From Davidsoniella eucalypti (lineage: Eukaryota > Ascomycota > Sordariomycetes > Microascales > Ceratocystidaceae), in NCBI GenBank assembly GCA_004009845.1, contig RMBW01000020.1, positions 124,001-188,000 of the forward strand: DNA of 64,000 nucleotides. Direction: 5' to 3'. This document shows positions 42,219 through 52,977 of this stretch, piece after piece. Position numbers and translations under genes: made by a program. The notes beneath the pieces are model-generated. The model saw only the letters and a program-made list of their open reading frames with translations. It did not search any database and was not told the origin of the DNA. The stretch's first letter is position 1. The number at the start of each line of letters is the position of its first letter.

Positions 42219-44054
42219 ATGTTTGCCCGGTCCAGCTTGCGCTCGTCGCGCATCGTCGCCCAGGCGAGATCTGGCGCTGTGAATGTGGCCAAGGTACATA
42301 ATATATAGCTCTCCCGTCTCGAACCGCAGGCGTTCCAATTCCCACAGTCGAGCCTTGGTGGTGTATTGGCTGGCTGTTGGCGGTGTTTTTTGGTGCTGGT
42401 GTTTTGGTTGGATGCCGGCTTTGCCCACCCAAATCTGGCTCATTCCTAGCACTATGCAAAATATCCACGCCTAGTCGGTCGAAGCCGGAATCGCCATCAC
42501 CGCCCATTGCACCGTCGATATCTCGCCATCGCACACCTGCATGCTGCCAATGGCTCGACTATGCAACTGACTGGCCGATTCTGACCTCGCTGCCATCTTG
42601 ATTCGCTTCAATATGTTCTGTTTTGGCTGACTTCTTGCCCTGCAAATAGCGCGCCGCGTCCACCAGCTCCAATGCCTCCGAAGCCTCGTCGACCCGCCTG
42701 AACATGGCTGCTTTCGCCTCGACTGGTGTTGCTGTCGGCACCATGGCGTGGTACTACCACCTCTACGGCGACTCTGCCGATGCCTCTGCTCCCGCTGATG
42801 AGGGGTGAGTTCTGATATCCTTCGTTTTTCCCCTTTGTTGTGACTCTCTCGTCGGTGCTGTGCTGCCCTCAGAAGCCACCGTTTTTAGCTACTCGAATTT
42901 TCCCCTCCCTTCGCCCATTGACCGCCAATGACCTTCACTTCCGCCAGTCCGTTGTCACCCAGACAACACCACCCGCCCATCAACCATCTTCGTCATCTCG
43001 ACCCTTCTCTCGGAATTCCGGCCATACCGATCATACCGACAATCCCGCAATTTTCGTCATTGGCACCTAGAGCACCAGCACCGCCGTCAAATCCGCCCAC
43101 TCTCATTGGCCCGTTCGCTAACCGCTTCCTCACCACTTTAGTCTGCACTCTACCCCTATGCCCTGGGTTCACAAGCGGCCCTTCAAGACTTTCGACCACC
43201 AGGCGTAAGATTTCCTTTCCATATCAGTTGTCCGGATACCTTGGTTTTATTTGATCGCCATATCGTCGACTTCGTCCCCTACGTCGTCCTCGCTGTATCT
43301 CTTTCCGAGATTCTCCGGACCCGACCCATTCTGCTGTCTTCATGCTAACTTCTGCGCTCTTTTTCTTGCTTAATGCAGTCTTCGCCGTGGTTTCCTGGTC
43401 TACAGAGAGGTTTGCGCTTCCTGCCACTCCCTGAGCAGAGTTCCCTACCGTACTCTGGTCGGTACTGTCCTCACCATCGATGAGGCCAAGGCTCTTGCTG
43501 AGGAGAACGAGTACCCCGGTGAGCCCAATGACCAGGGTGATATCGAAATGCGCCCCGGAAAGCTTTCCGACTACCTGCCCTCCCCCTACAAGAACGACGA
43601 GGCTGCCCGTTTCGCCAACAACGGTGCTCTGCCCCCGGATCTGTCTCTAATTGTCAAGGCCCGTCACGGTGGCTGCGATTATATCTGGGCTCTGCTGACT
43701 GGTTACCCCGATGAGCCCCCTGCCGGTGCTCAAGTCGCCCCCGGCATGAACTTCAATCCTTACTTCCCCGGTACCGGTATCGCCATGGCCCGTGTTCTGT
43801 TCGACGGCCTGGTCGAGTACGAGGACGAGACTCCCGCCACTACCTCCCAGATGGCCAAGGATGTCGTCGAGTTCCTAAACTGGGCTGCCGAGCCCGAGAT
43901 GGATGACCGCAAGAAGATGGGTATGAAGGTCCTGGTTGTCACCGCCGGTCTGACTGCTGCCTCCATCTGGGTCAAGCGCTACAAGTGGGCTTGGCTCAAG
44001 TCGAGAAAGCTCGTCTATGATCCTCCCTCTGCTTCTTCCAAGATTCGCCGGTAA
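42219..44054 (+). CDS. CYT1: cytochrome c1, complex III subunit
   Basis: Haem subunit of the ubiquinol-cytochrome c reductase in the mitochondrial inner membrane. Four exons: 42219-42293, 42650-42804, 43142-43204, 43379-44054; total 322 aa. The N-terminus (MFARSSLRSSRIVAQARS) is a basic presequence, with a second hydrophobic sorting segment (FASTGVAVGTMAWYY). The 63-nt exon 3 encodes the conserved PWVHKRPFKTFDHQA. The haem motif is CASCH (110-114) and the axial Met is in PGMNFNPYF (about 221). A C-terminal membrane anchor (LVVTAGLTAASIWV) is followed by basic residues. Introns 1 and 2 are 356 and 337 bp, several times longer than most others in the window. Confidence 0.97.
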
Positions 44055-45650
44055 ATACGATACAGAAAACACCCTGCGCTTGATACATCACTCGTTAGCA
44101 CGATAGCAATGTCGTTAATTATTAAGTGGAAGATAGCGCAAGGTTACTCTGTCCAGGGGAGGAGTGAAATGGCTATTTCAGAAGGGGAAAAAAGTCTTGG
44201 GAAAACCTCAAAGTTGCTACAGAGATGAAAGATAATATGTCCTCTTCTTTTTCATTCTCGTCTAGCCTTTTTGGGTTTGGAACACCTTCCAAGTACAAAA
44301 ATTGGACCATTTTCTGTCTTTTTCCACATATATCCTTTTATTTCCTTTTATCTTTTTACACCCTCTATTCCTCTCTCCCCATCTCTCTCCTTCCCTCACA
44401 CATACACACACTCTCTCACTCTCTCTTGTTGGGTTTTATTTGTACGAGAATAGATCGATGACGAAGACGGAAGAAATGCCGCCTTTATACCAATTTTCAA
44501 CCTAAAAAAAAACTTTGAAAGAAACGCTATCTCCTCAAAACTATCTATGGTTCTTAAAGAAAAAGAAGCTTCATACATATCAACATACTCTTCTTCTCTA
44601 TAATAGATATAGAGGGTGCGTAGAAGAAGAAGAAAAAAGGGAAAAACACCGTAGAAAATCAAAAGAAGACTATGCCATCTAATATCCTTCTTTTAATTTT
44701 CTGTGTACTATGAAACTGTTCTTTATATCTTATTTTATTGACTTCTTTTGTTTGTATTGATTTTAAATATTGCCTGTTCACGTTACATTATATTCTATGA
44801 TCCTATCATCTTCTTTGTTATTCTTCTCTCTCCAACATCACCTCTCCTCGTCATTGTATACAATCAGCATAGACCAATCCAATATGTTGGTTCCGCTGTG
44901 TGAAATAATGTAATTCTAAAACATGAAACTACACAAACGCCATAAATCCAATCATTATATCACACATCGATTTAAACATGTGATATCAATGCTTAGTATT
45001 ACCTGATATATAAAAAACAAAAAAAGGTCATATCTTGTAGTTCTTGAACCGTGTGATTCGCCTACATACATATATCCATCCTAAATACTACAATATCTCC
45101 AACCTCTATTTTCTCTGATATATTGACGACGACAGGGTAGCATTCAGAGCCAGGCTTTGAGAACTCTAAGTCAGCACCTACTCGTTACCTACTTTACAAC
45201 AACCAAGAAGATGAGAACACAAGCAGATATAGCGGATGAGAATAAATAAATTCAGAGTCTTTTCTCTCTTTTAATAAAATTACGGCCCATTGGATAAATT
45301 ACATATATGCTATTAAAAAGGTGGACAGGCGTCTTTTGGGATTTTTTTGGGTTTATTTTTTTGGTTTATTCTTTTGTAGAGGAAGTGTTTCTTTCCTCTC
45401 TTGATATATTCTTTCCTTTTGAATTCTTGTCATCTATTCCATATTATATTCGTACAAAAGAAACGATAAGAAATAAGACCAGAAAGAGATGAGAAAGAAG
45501 ATAGAATAAAAGGCCGAGCCAGTCAGTCCAGTATGAAGAGAGAAACAGAAGGGGAAGAAGAGGGAGACGTGGCACGAAGGGTCTATGTTTGGTTGGGTAG
45601 ATATGTGTGAAAGAAAGAAAGTAGAAAAAGAAATATATCTCTCATTTCAA
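44055..45650. other. convergent interval between CYT1 and CCT4
   Basis: AT-rich 3' regions. CT/CA microsatellite at 44360-44425 and AAGAAG repeats near 44620. No gene supported. Confidence 0.5.
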
Positions 45651-47608
45651 TTACCGGCTGATGGCAATGTCGTCTATCCGCAGAATCATCTTGACAGTCT
45701 CGGCGGCCAGCTCAATGGCACTAGTACTGACAAGAAGGGGCTGCAGCACATTCTCACGAGCAATGTTGGTGTTGACACCACCACTCTTGATGCTCACGCC
45801 AGCGTTACGCTCGCCATTCTCGTGTCTGTGACGCAGATCAGTGACGACCTTAATGCTGTTAAGGCCAGCGTTCTCGGCCAGGGTGGTAGGGATAACCTCC
45901 AGAGCATCAGCAAAGGCCTTCCAGCAGATGGCCTCAGTGCCGGTCAGCTCACGAGCCTGCTTGTTCAGCTGCGAGGCAATTTCAATCTCAGCGGCACCAC
46001 CACCGGCAATTAGGGCCTTCTTCTTGACAATGCAGCGGACAACGCATAGGGCATCGTGGAGCGAACGGTGAACCTCTTCCAGAATCAGAGAGTTAGCACC
46101 GCGCACAACCACAGAGACGGTCTTGCCAGTAGCCTTGGCACCAGTGATCTTGACCAGACGAGCGCCGTTGGCTTGAGTCTCCTCAACCAGGTCGGCGCTG
46201 CCAAGCTTGTCCTCAGTGAAGGCATCAATGTCGGCAATGGGCTTACAGCCAGTAGACTTGCAGATGAACTCCACCTCATCACGCTCAATCTCCTTGATGG
46301 CCATGATACCCAGCTTAGCCAGGAAGTGTAGCGACAGATCGTTGACAGCATCGCGTAGAATCGACTTCTGAATCAGAAGAACATTGCACTTTGCCTTCTT
46401 GATCTTCTTCACCAGGTTTAGCAGATATAACCGCTCCTCTTTGACAATCTTGTCCATTTGTCTATAGTCGTTGACCTCGATAGTGTTTTCCATCTAATTT
46501 TATCTGTCAGCATGTATATATGTATATAGTCTTATATGCTTAAGTAACTTACATCGGGCTTGGGAGGACTGAGCTGGAACTGGATAAGACCAATACGAGC
46601 CTTCTCTATTCTGGTAGGGCCACCGGCGTTCTTGAGAACGGGCTGGTTCAGAACTAGGCCGTCAACCAGCTCACTATCTTCAATGGTACCGCCAACCTTC
46701 TTGATGACGCGGATGTTCTTCAGGTCAACATTGTCGGCAGTCTTCAGATCGATAACCTTGGTGACGGCGTTAACAGCCATAGGGCCCAGCAAGTTAGAGT
46801 ACTGAGAGACGATCTTGGACGAAAGTGAGGTGTTGGCAGCCTGCAGCAACGAAGCGGTGTCGTTCAGTGTGACGGGCTGGGACATTTCGTGGAGAACCTT
46901 GACAGCGGCGGCAGCGGCACGCTGGAAAGACTCGGAGATGACGGAGGGGTGGATACCCTTGCCCAGTAGACGGTCAGCAGCGCCCAGGAGAGAGCCGCAA
47001 ATGACGACAACTGAGGTGGTACCGTCACCGGCTTCAATATCTTGGGCAGAGGACAGGTTGACCAGCATCTTGGCGGTAGGGTGCAGGACTGACATGCTCT
47101 TCAGCATGGTGTTGCCATCGTTGGTAATGATGGTCTCGCCCTTTCCACTCCGGATCATCTTGTCCATGCCTCGGGGGCCGAGGGACGTTCTAATAGCATC
47201 GGCGACAGCTGTTGTTTTATAAAGGCGTATATGTTAGAGTTTGTCTGTGATCGAGCGCGTCGGTCTGGTGATATGCGGGGGCATGTGAAAGCATGTGCAT
47301 GGAGGGGCAGCTCGTTGCTACTTACCACGAGCGGCGACGATGTTGGCCGAGCGCACGGCAGTGGGCTTGTCCTTGTCCTACAGGCAGAGGTTAGATATCA
47401 AGGCTATCAGTAGTCAATGCTGGCGTGGGCCATAACTTGACGTCTGGTGGCGATGCTGCCGCTCCAAGCAAGGCTAACTGCTAAGGAGGGGCACACCAGG
47501 GGCATCGCCGTAGGAGCAAAAAAAAGTTTGGGACAAGGACGCAAAGCTTACTCTGAAAGAAGCGTTGGCGGTGTTGCCGCCTGACGGAATGGCAGCAGTG
47601 GACGCCAT
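45651..47608 (-). CDS. CCT4: T-complex chaperonin subunit CCT4 (TCP-1 delta)
   Basis: Subunit of the eight-membered cytosolic CCT/TRiC chaperonin that folds actin, tubulin and other proteins with ATP. Four exons: 47608-47552, 47377-47326, 47208-46553, 46493-45651; total 535 aa. Motifs are SLGPRGMDKM, ITNDG (64-68), GDGTT (97-101) in the ATP site, QLSPPKPDMENTIEV spanning the third junction, and the C-terminal ALIAGGGAAEIEIA. RQMDKIVKEERLYLLNLVKK and the ending IDDIAISR favour delta over other subunits. Start ATG 47608 gives MASTAAIPSGGNTANASFR, a short N-terminal arm. Confidence 0.96.
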
Positions 47609-48547
47609 GGCTGAATATTGTGATGAAGTTGGGGACTATTAAAAGAGTATTACGAGGCAACAATTGACGATCAAGCTCGGCAAGAGAACTTGGATTCTCG
47701 AATGGAAAGAATGAGTGACGAGTGACAACGGAGGTTGATGGATTGGTGGATGGTATAGGGGAAGAAAAGATCGTGATGCCGGCAACCAAAGCCTAGCAAA
47801 AGGCCAGCAAAAGGCTCTGCAGAGGCGCTAAACAGTGGCTCCCGGCACTACGGGCCCCTAAAGCGCCTCTAGAGCCTTCCATTAGGGCCCTCTGTCGAGA
47901 CTTCCCCCACCTCTCCCTTCTCGCCAGCCCACCAAAAACAACAGCATCAACACGGCTGCCCCACTAGCGGGGAGCAGTTCAGTAGACAACCCTAAATATA
48001 ATACCATTGCACAAACCCTAGGCCTCTTCTAGCGATCAGCCTTGTGTGCGGCCAGCTAGCACCAGCTGTAAGGAAAGCTGGCAGCCAACCAGGGTCCAGC
48101 TTGCCAAAGTAACCCAGCGCTAGCCAAATCCAGCAAGGCAGCAGGTACACTGCCGGCTGCGTTGCGGCTGCTTCTCAGGCAGCTTTCATTACGGAAGCTT
48201 TCTGCTGGCTGGCAACTACTGCTTAGTTAACTAGAGAAAACAGCACCTGCCGTTTCCCTGCACTGTATTCGCTTCTGGCACGGCATTCACCCTCTATCTA
48301 TCCATTTACAGATACCCTCTGTATCTTTATAATCATCAACGTCACCTCAATCACGACCACATCCACATCTAGATCAACAATTGCCTCTTCGACCCGTCGT
48401 CAACCCATTTTGCAGCCTTTCTACTAATCACAACAGCATTTCCGCACCGCATCGATCTCGCCCATCTCGTCCAATTGCATCCGTATCGTCGTCACGGCCA
48501 GCTATTTTCGATCCGCCTGCGCCAGCCTGCAGTCTTGATCGCCCGCC
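47609..48547. promoter_or_regulatory. bidirectional promoter shared by CCT4 and RPT1
   Basis: A 939 bp head-to-head interval with no other gene. GC-rich and full of GCCAGC, AGCTGGC and CTAGC motifs at 47790-48240 (for example GGCCAGCTAGCACCAGCTG at 48049-48067), with pyrimidine-rich leaders towards both genes. Coordinated expression is inferred from arrangement only. Confidence 0.55.
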
Positions 48548-50121
48548 ATGGTGAGTGAGGCCTTGCTCGCCGTTCAACCCCATCGCCAGGCTTGTCCACT
48601 AACCCTGCCGTTTCGCTGTCTAGCCTTCTGCCACTGGCCAAAACTGGGAGAAGTACCAGAAGAAGTTCGCCGACGACGAGATAGAAGAGAAGAAGATCAA
48701 CCCTCTTACCGATGAGTACGCGCATTCTGTCCTCGATCCATCCACTACCTCGGCCTTCAATCGTGACCCATTGTCCAATGAGTGATTTAGGAGCTCCAAC
48801 ACTAACAATGCCGACCACTACGACAGAGATATCCAAGTGCTCAAGACTTACGGTGCTGCTCCGTACAGTGCCATCCTCAAGAAGTTGGAACAGCAGATCA
48901 AAGAAAAGCAGACCCGCGTAGATGAAATGATTGGTGTCAAGGTATGGTGTATACTCTCAATCACTGTCACTCTCATTTTACACATACTAACTCCGGTGCT
49001 GTGTTCAGGAGTCCGATACTGGTCTGGCACCACCCCATCTCTGGGATATCGAGGCCGATCGCCAACGCATGTCAGAAGAGCAGCCCCTCCAGGTTGCCCG
49101 CTGCACCAAGATTATCGCAGACTCGCAGGGCGATGAGTCCAAGTCTAAATATGTGATCAATGTCAAGCAAATAGCCAAGTTCGTCGTATCGCTAGGTGAC
49201 CGTATCAGTCCTACTGATATCGAAGAAGGCATGCGTGTTGGTGTCGACAGAACCAAGTACCAGATCATGCTCCCACTGCCGCCAAAGATCGATTCCAGCG
49301 TCACCATGATGACGGTCGAGGAAAAGCCCGACGTAACATATGGCGATGTTGGTGGTTGCAAGGAGCAGGTGGAGAAGCTGCGTGAGGTTGTCGAAATGCC
49401 TCTGCTGTCACCCGAGCGTTTCGCTAGTCTGGGTATCGACCCGCCGAAGGGTGCCCTTCTATACGGACCTCCCGGTACGGGAAAGACATTGTGTGCCCGT
49501 GCTGTGGCCAACAGAACCGATGCTACTTTTATCCGTGTCATCGGCAGTGAGCTAGTGCAAAAGTACGTCGGTGAGGGTGCTCGTATGGTCCGTGAGCTCT
49601 TCGAAATGGCGCGCACCAAAAAGGCCTGCATCATCTTTTTTGATGAAATCGACGCTATTGGTGGTGCTCGTTTTGATGACGGTGCTGGCGGTGACAATGA
49701 AGTTCAGCGTACCATGTTGGAGCTTATTACGCAACTAGATGGTTTCGACGCTCGTGGAAACATCAAGGTCATGTTCGCCACCAACAGACCCTCAACGCTG
49801 GATCCCGCGCTGATGCGTCCTGGTCGTATCGATCGTAAGATCGAGTTCTCCCTACCCGATCTCGAGGGCCGCGCGAATATTCTCCGTATCCATGCCAAGT
49901 CCATGTCGGTTGAACGCGATATCAGATGGGAGCTAATTTCCCGGTTGTGCCCCAACGCTACCGGTGCCGAGCTGCGCAGTGTTTGCACAGAAGCCGGTAT
50001 GTTTGCTATCCGTGCGAGAAGAAAGGTGGCGACGGAGAAGGACTTCCTCAGCTCAGTCGAGAAGGTCATCAAGGGCAACCTCAAGTTCAACTCTACTGCG
50101 CAGTACATGCAGTACAACTAA
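48548..50121 (+). CDS. RPT1: 26S proteasome regulatory ATPase Rpt1
   Basis: One of six AAA ATPases at the base of the 19S particle, unfolding substrates. Four exons: 48548-48550 (ATG alone), 48624-48715, 48827-48941, 49009-50121; 440 aa, in frame. An N-terminal coiled coil (ILKKLEQQIKEKQTRVDEM) is followed by the OB domain. Walker A GPPGTGKT is at 223-230, Walker B DEID at 282-285, and an arginine-finger region reads RPGRIDRKIEF. SVEKVIKGNLKF and the end YMQYN match Rpt1/PSMC2 rather than the other five. The exon-1 donor GTGAGT follows directly after ATG. The exon 2/3 junction was set at CGACAG to give DEDIQ, as an earlier AG breaks the frame. Confidence 0.96.
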
Positions 50122-50785
50122 TGTTCATGTTTTTGTTTTGATTTTATTTACATCTTCTACCTTCCAACTCTCTTCCTCCCACCCTCCTCATACCAACAAC
50201 AACAACAACGACAACAACTTACCGATTTCATCAAACCTTGTTTAGCGGTCTTGTTCACGTATAGTCTCAAACTATCTCGTCAAGCATGCATTAACATAAA
50301 CCTTCAGAAAGAATTAAATACCATTACATCTCATAATGAATCATATCCATGCTTACAAGACTGTTGTCATCCCTGATCACCTTTAAACCTCACTAAACAT
50401 GTCATGATATATTCAATATGCGGGTTACTTTCACCCCAAGTCATACATGATGACATACATAAGTTCAAGATGCAGACATAGATACCTCTTTCTAAACAAG
50501 GAATAAATCTCTAAACCAATTCAACATAGGTAAAAATATAACATAAAAAATGCTAAAGGCAATGTATTAGTACGTATATGTATTCTAACTAGTGATAATC
50601 TTACAACGTGATATGAAAAGGTTATTAAAAACAGCAAAGAACAACCAAAGCAAAAGGAATCAAAGTCCATGAAAAAAGATGACAATCTTAGGAAAAATAA
50701 AAATAAAGTAAAATAAACAAGAAAAAGAAAAAACTTCGTTTCGCTTCGTCAGAGAGACCTTACTATCAGATATTCTTTTCTTATC
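50122..50785. other. convergent interval after RPT1
   Basis: It contains an ACAACA microsatellite at 50198-50220 and AT-rich 3' sequence. No gene supported. Confidence 0.5.
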
Positions 50786-51598
50786 TTATTTAGCCCCCGT
50801 TTCCGTAGAATAACATCCCATACACATGACATCTCCATCGACTCCTCTCTCAACACAGCAACGACTGCAAATCTTATCACAGTGTGACCGGCCCAACCAC
50901 GGCACCGTCTGATCTAATGACTGAAGCTGAGGAGTAGTCGAAGAGGGGGACTCTAAGCCATTTGCTGCAGTACTAAAGACATCGTTGCTGGACTGTCTCG
51001 CCAAGACTGAAGATGTGACCTCCATGTTGTTTGTGAGACCGGGAGAATGACTTGGTATCGGCTGTGGTATGGGCAGGGCAGAAGAACATGTCCAACCGGT
51101 ACAACTTCGCATACAGATATAGCAGGCGCGCATACCACATCCCTCACAGTCCATGAAGCTCTCCAAGTCTGATTTCTTGACAGGCTTTCGATGACAAATG
51201 TGACAGGGTGTTAATGTGATGCCTTTAGTGGTGCCCGGTTGCTGTTGTTGGAGTGTAGTCTGCTTCTTAGACTCATCGGAGAAAATGCGCATGCGTTTGC
51301 TAGATGGAATCGGTAGAATACGCCGGACATTCCGAGTAGGCTGTGAGGAGTTGTTGGCGTTTCTGTGATCCATGACAGCAAAGGAGAGGTCGAGCTTTGT
51401 CGGTGATAGAGATGGTGTGAGCATGCCGTTGGAGTAGTCGAGGTCCGGGACACTTAGAATCGTGATATCGTCTTGCCGGCGTTTTCGTTGTATCTGGGCC
51501 ATGTGTGAAGAATGAGAGATTGAAGAAGGATATTGCTCGAAACTAGCCATCGTTAGGTCTTTGGCTTGCCATTGATTCTCTAGAAATGTAGGAGTCAT
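50786..51598 (-). CDS. cysteine-rich zinc-binding protein of unknown function
   Basis: An uninterrupted 270-aa frame. Residues 1-130 are polar and low-complexity with basic NLS-like clusters (QRKRRQ at 37-42, SSKRMR at 99-104) and a Gln run (117-120). Residues 132-171 hold eight cysteines (132, 135, 151, 154, 159, 162, 166, 171) in CxxC pairs, and a second cluster at the C-terminus (HCDKICSRCCVE, then CMGC) adds more. The spacing suggests cross-brace zinc sites like RING or FYVE but fits neither exactly. I recall similar uncharacterised proteins in other filamentous ascomycetes. A second ATG at residue 17 (ASFEQYPSS) is possible. A nuclear role is inference. Confidence 0.65.
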   Translation of the reverse strand: MTPTFLENQWQAKDLTMASFEQYPSSISHSSHMAQIQRKRRQDDITILSVPDLDYSNGMLTPSLSPTKLDLSFAVMDHRNANNSSQPTRNVRRILPIPSSKRMRIFSDESKKQTTLQQQQPGTTKGITLTPCHICHRKPVKKSDLESFMDCEGCGMRACYICMRSCTGWTCSSALPIPQPIPSHSPGLTNNMEVTSSVLARQSSNDVFSTAANGLESPSSTTPQLQSLDQTVPWLGRSHCDKICSRCCVERGVDGDVMCMGCYSTETGAK

Positions 51599-52977
51599 GG
51601 CGCTTAGGTTGAGTAAAAGAAGGACAAAGAAGAGATGAATGAGAACAGTCTAGAGTCCTGAGTTCGGTATAGAACAGATGGATGCTAGGCAGTCTGTGGT
51701 ATAAATATGGTATATAGTATTCGAGATAGGTAAATTTGGTATCGTTATATCGTCGTATGGTATAAATGGTCTAATCCCACTGTATGCCGAGTCTTGGTGC
51801 CGAAAATATACAAGTCGCGAAGTAATAAGATACCTTGGTTAAGATACTCGCTTTTATGTGCTGGGCGCATCAGTGTTATTGGTTGGTCTCATTTATATTC
51901 GATAAACAAATGTCTTGTTGATATACTCCTATAGGCAACTTTGTGTTGGCAGATTTCGGATAGTTATTGTTTATTCAAACAGATAAGCACGTGAAATTAT
52001 AGCAAGATTTCTGTAATTGTAATTATAAAACAAAAAAAAATATCGCCCTAATTAAATCTTGAGCTCAGATTTCGGTTGTCGTGAAGGTGAATGTAGAGAG
52101 TAATAGTTAATTAAATATGGCTTAAGATGGAAAATAGGTGAAGAAACAAAAGAACTGCGTGAAATCCAAGCTAGAGTAAAAATTATGAAGGAAATAAATA
52201 ATCAAGTAAACATTGGAAATTAACAAGGGAGACGATTAAAAAGCAAAATATATCTATCCTGCTCGTTACTAGGACAAACAAGGATGTCGATGCCTATCAA
52301 AAATTGATATATGTAGTTGTCTAACCCCAAGGGTTGATCGCGTGTAACTTGAGAATAACTTTTATATTTGCACCTTTACATCATTTCATTGTTATTCATA
52401 CAACACATACGTACGTATAAATGACAACATAACAATATTAGTCATATGATGATCCACACTTTAATATTGATACGAATCATCACATTGTCTACTGTTGTCA
52501 ATGACAACACTTTGATGACCTGAAAACTATAAAACCCATCATGATCACCCCATGTTCAAATTCTTGATAAACAAACACAAGTTCAATGTAGGTATTTATT
52601 TTATTTATTACGGATTACGAGAATGCAATAGCACCTCGAGATCTTACGCGGCCTCACAAGTACAATAAAGAAACAGGTGCCGATTAGAAGAATGGCCAAT
52701 GCTAGTCTTGCAACTAGCTAGACGGGCACAACGATAACTTAATGATAGAAAAAAAATAGAAGACAGATAGACATGGACAGTGCTAGTAGGTTTTACTCTT
52801 TAGAAAGAGAAAACAAAAAAAGGAATACAAGAAAATGAGAGAGAAGAACAAGAGAGAACGAAAGGCTGACAGATTCGCACAGTCATCGACAGGGCTTGCA
52901 AAAAAGACTCAAATAGTAGGAGGCAGATGATTTTGAAGACCGATCTGAAGCTGAAGCATTACTTAAGTTTCTAGTAC
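51599..52977. other. AT-rich intergenic between the zinc protein and ARS2
   Basis: TGGTAT occurs four times at 51697, 51708, 51737 and 51758, about 100-165 bp upstream of the zinc-protein start. Otherwise AT-rich with no gene supported; the ARS2 3' UTR probably ends near 52620-52980. Confidence 0.45.
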
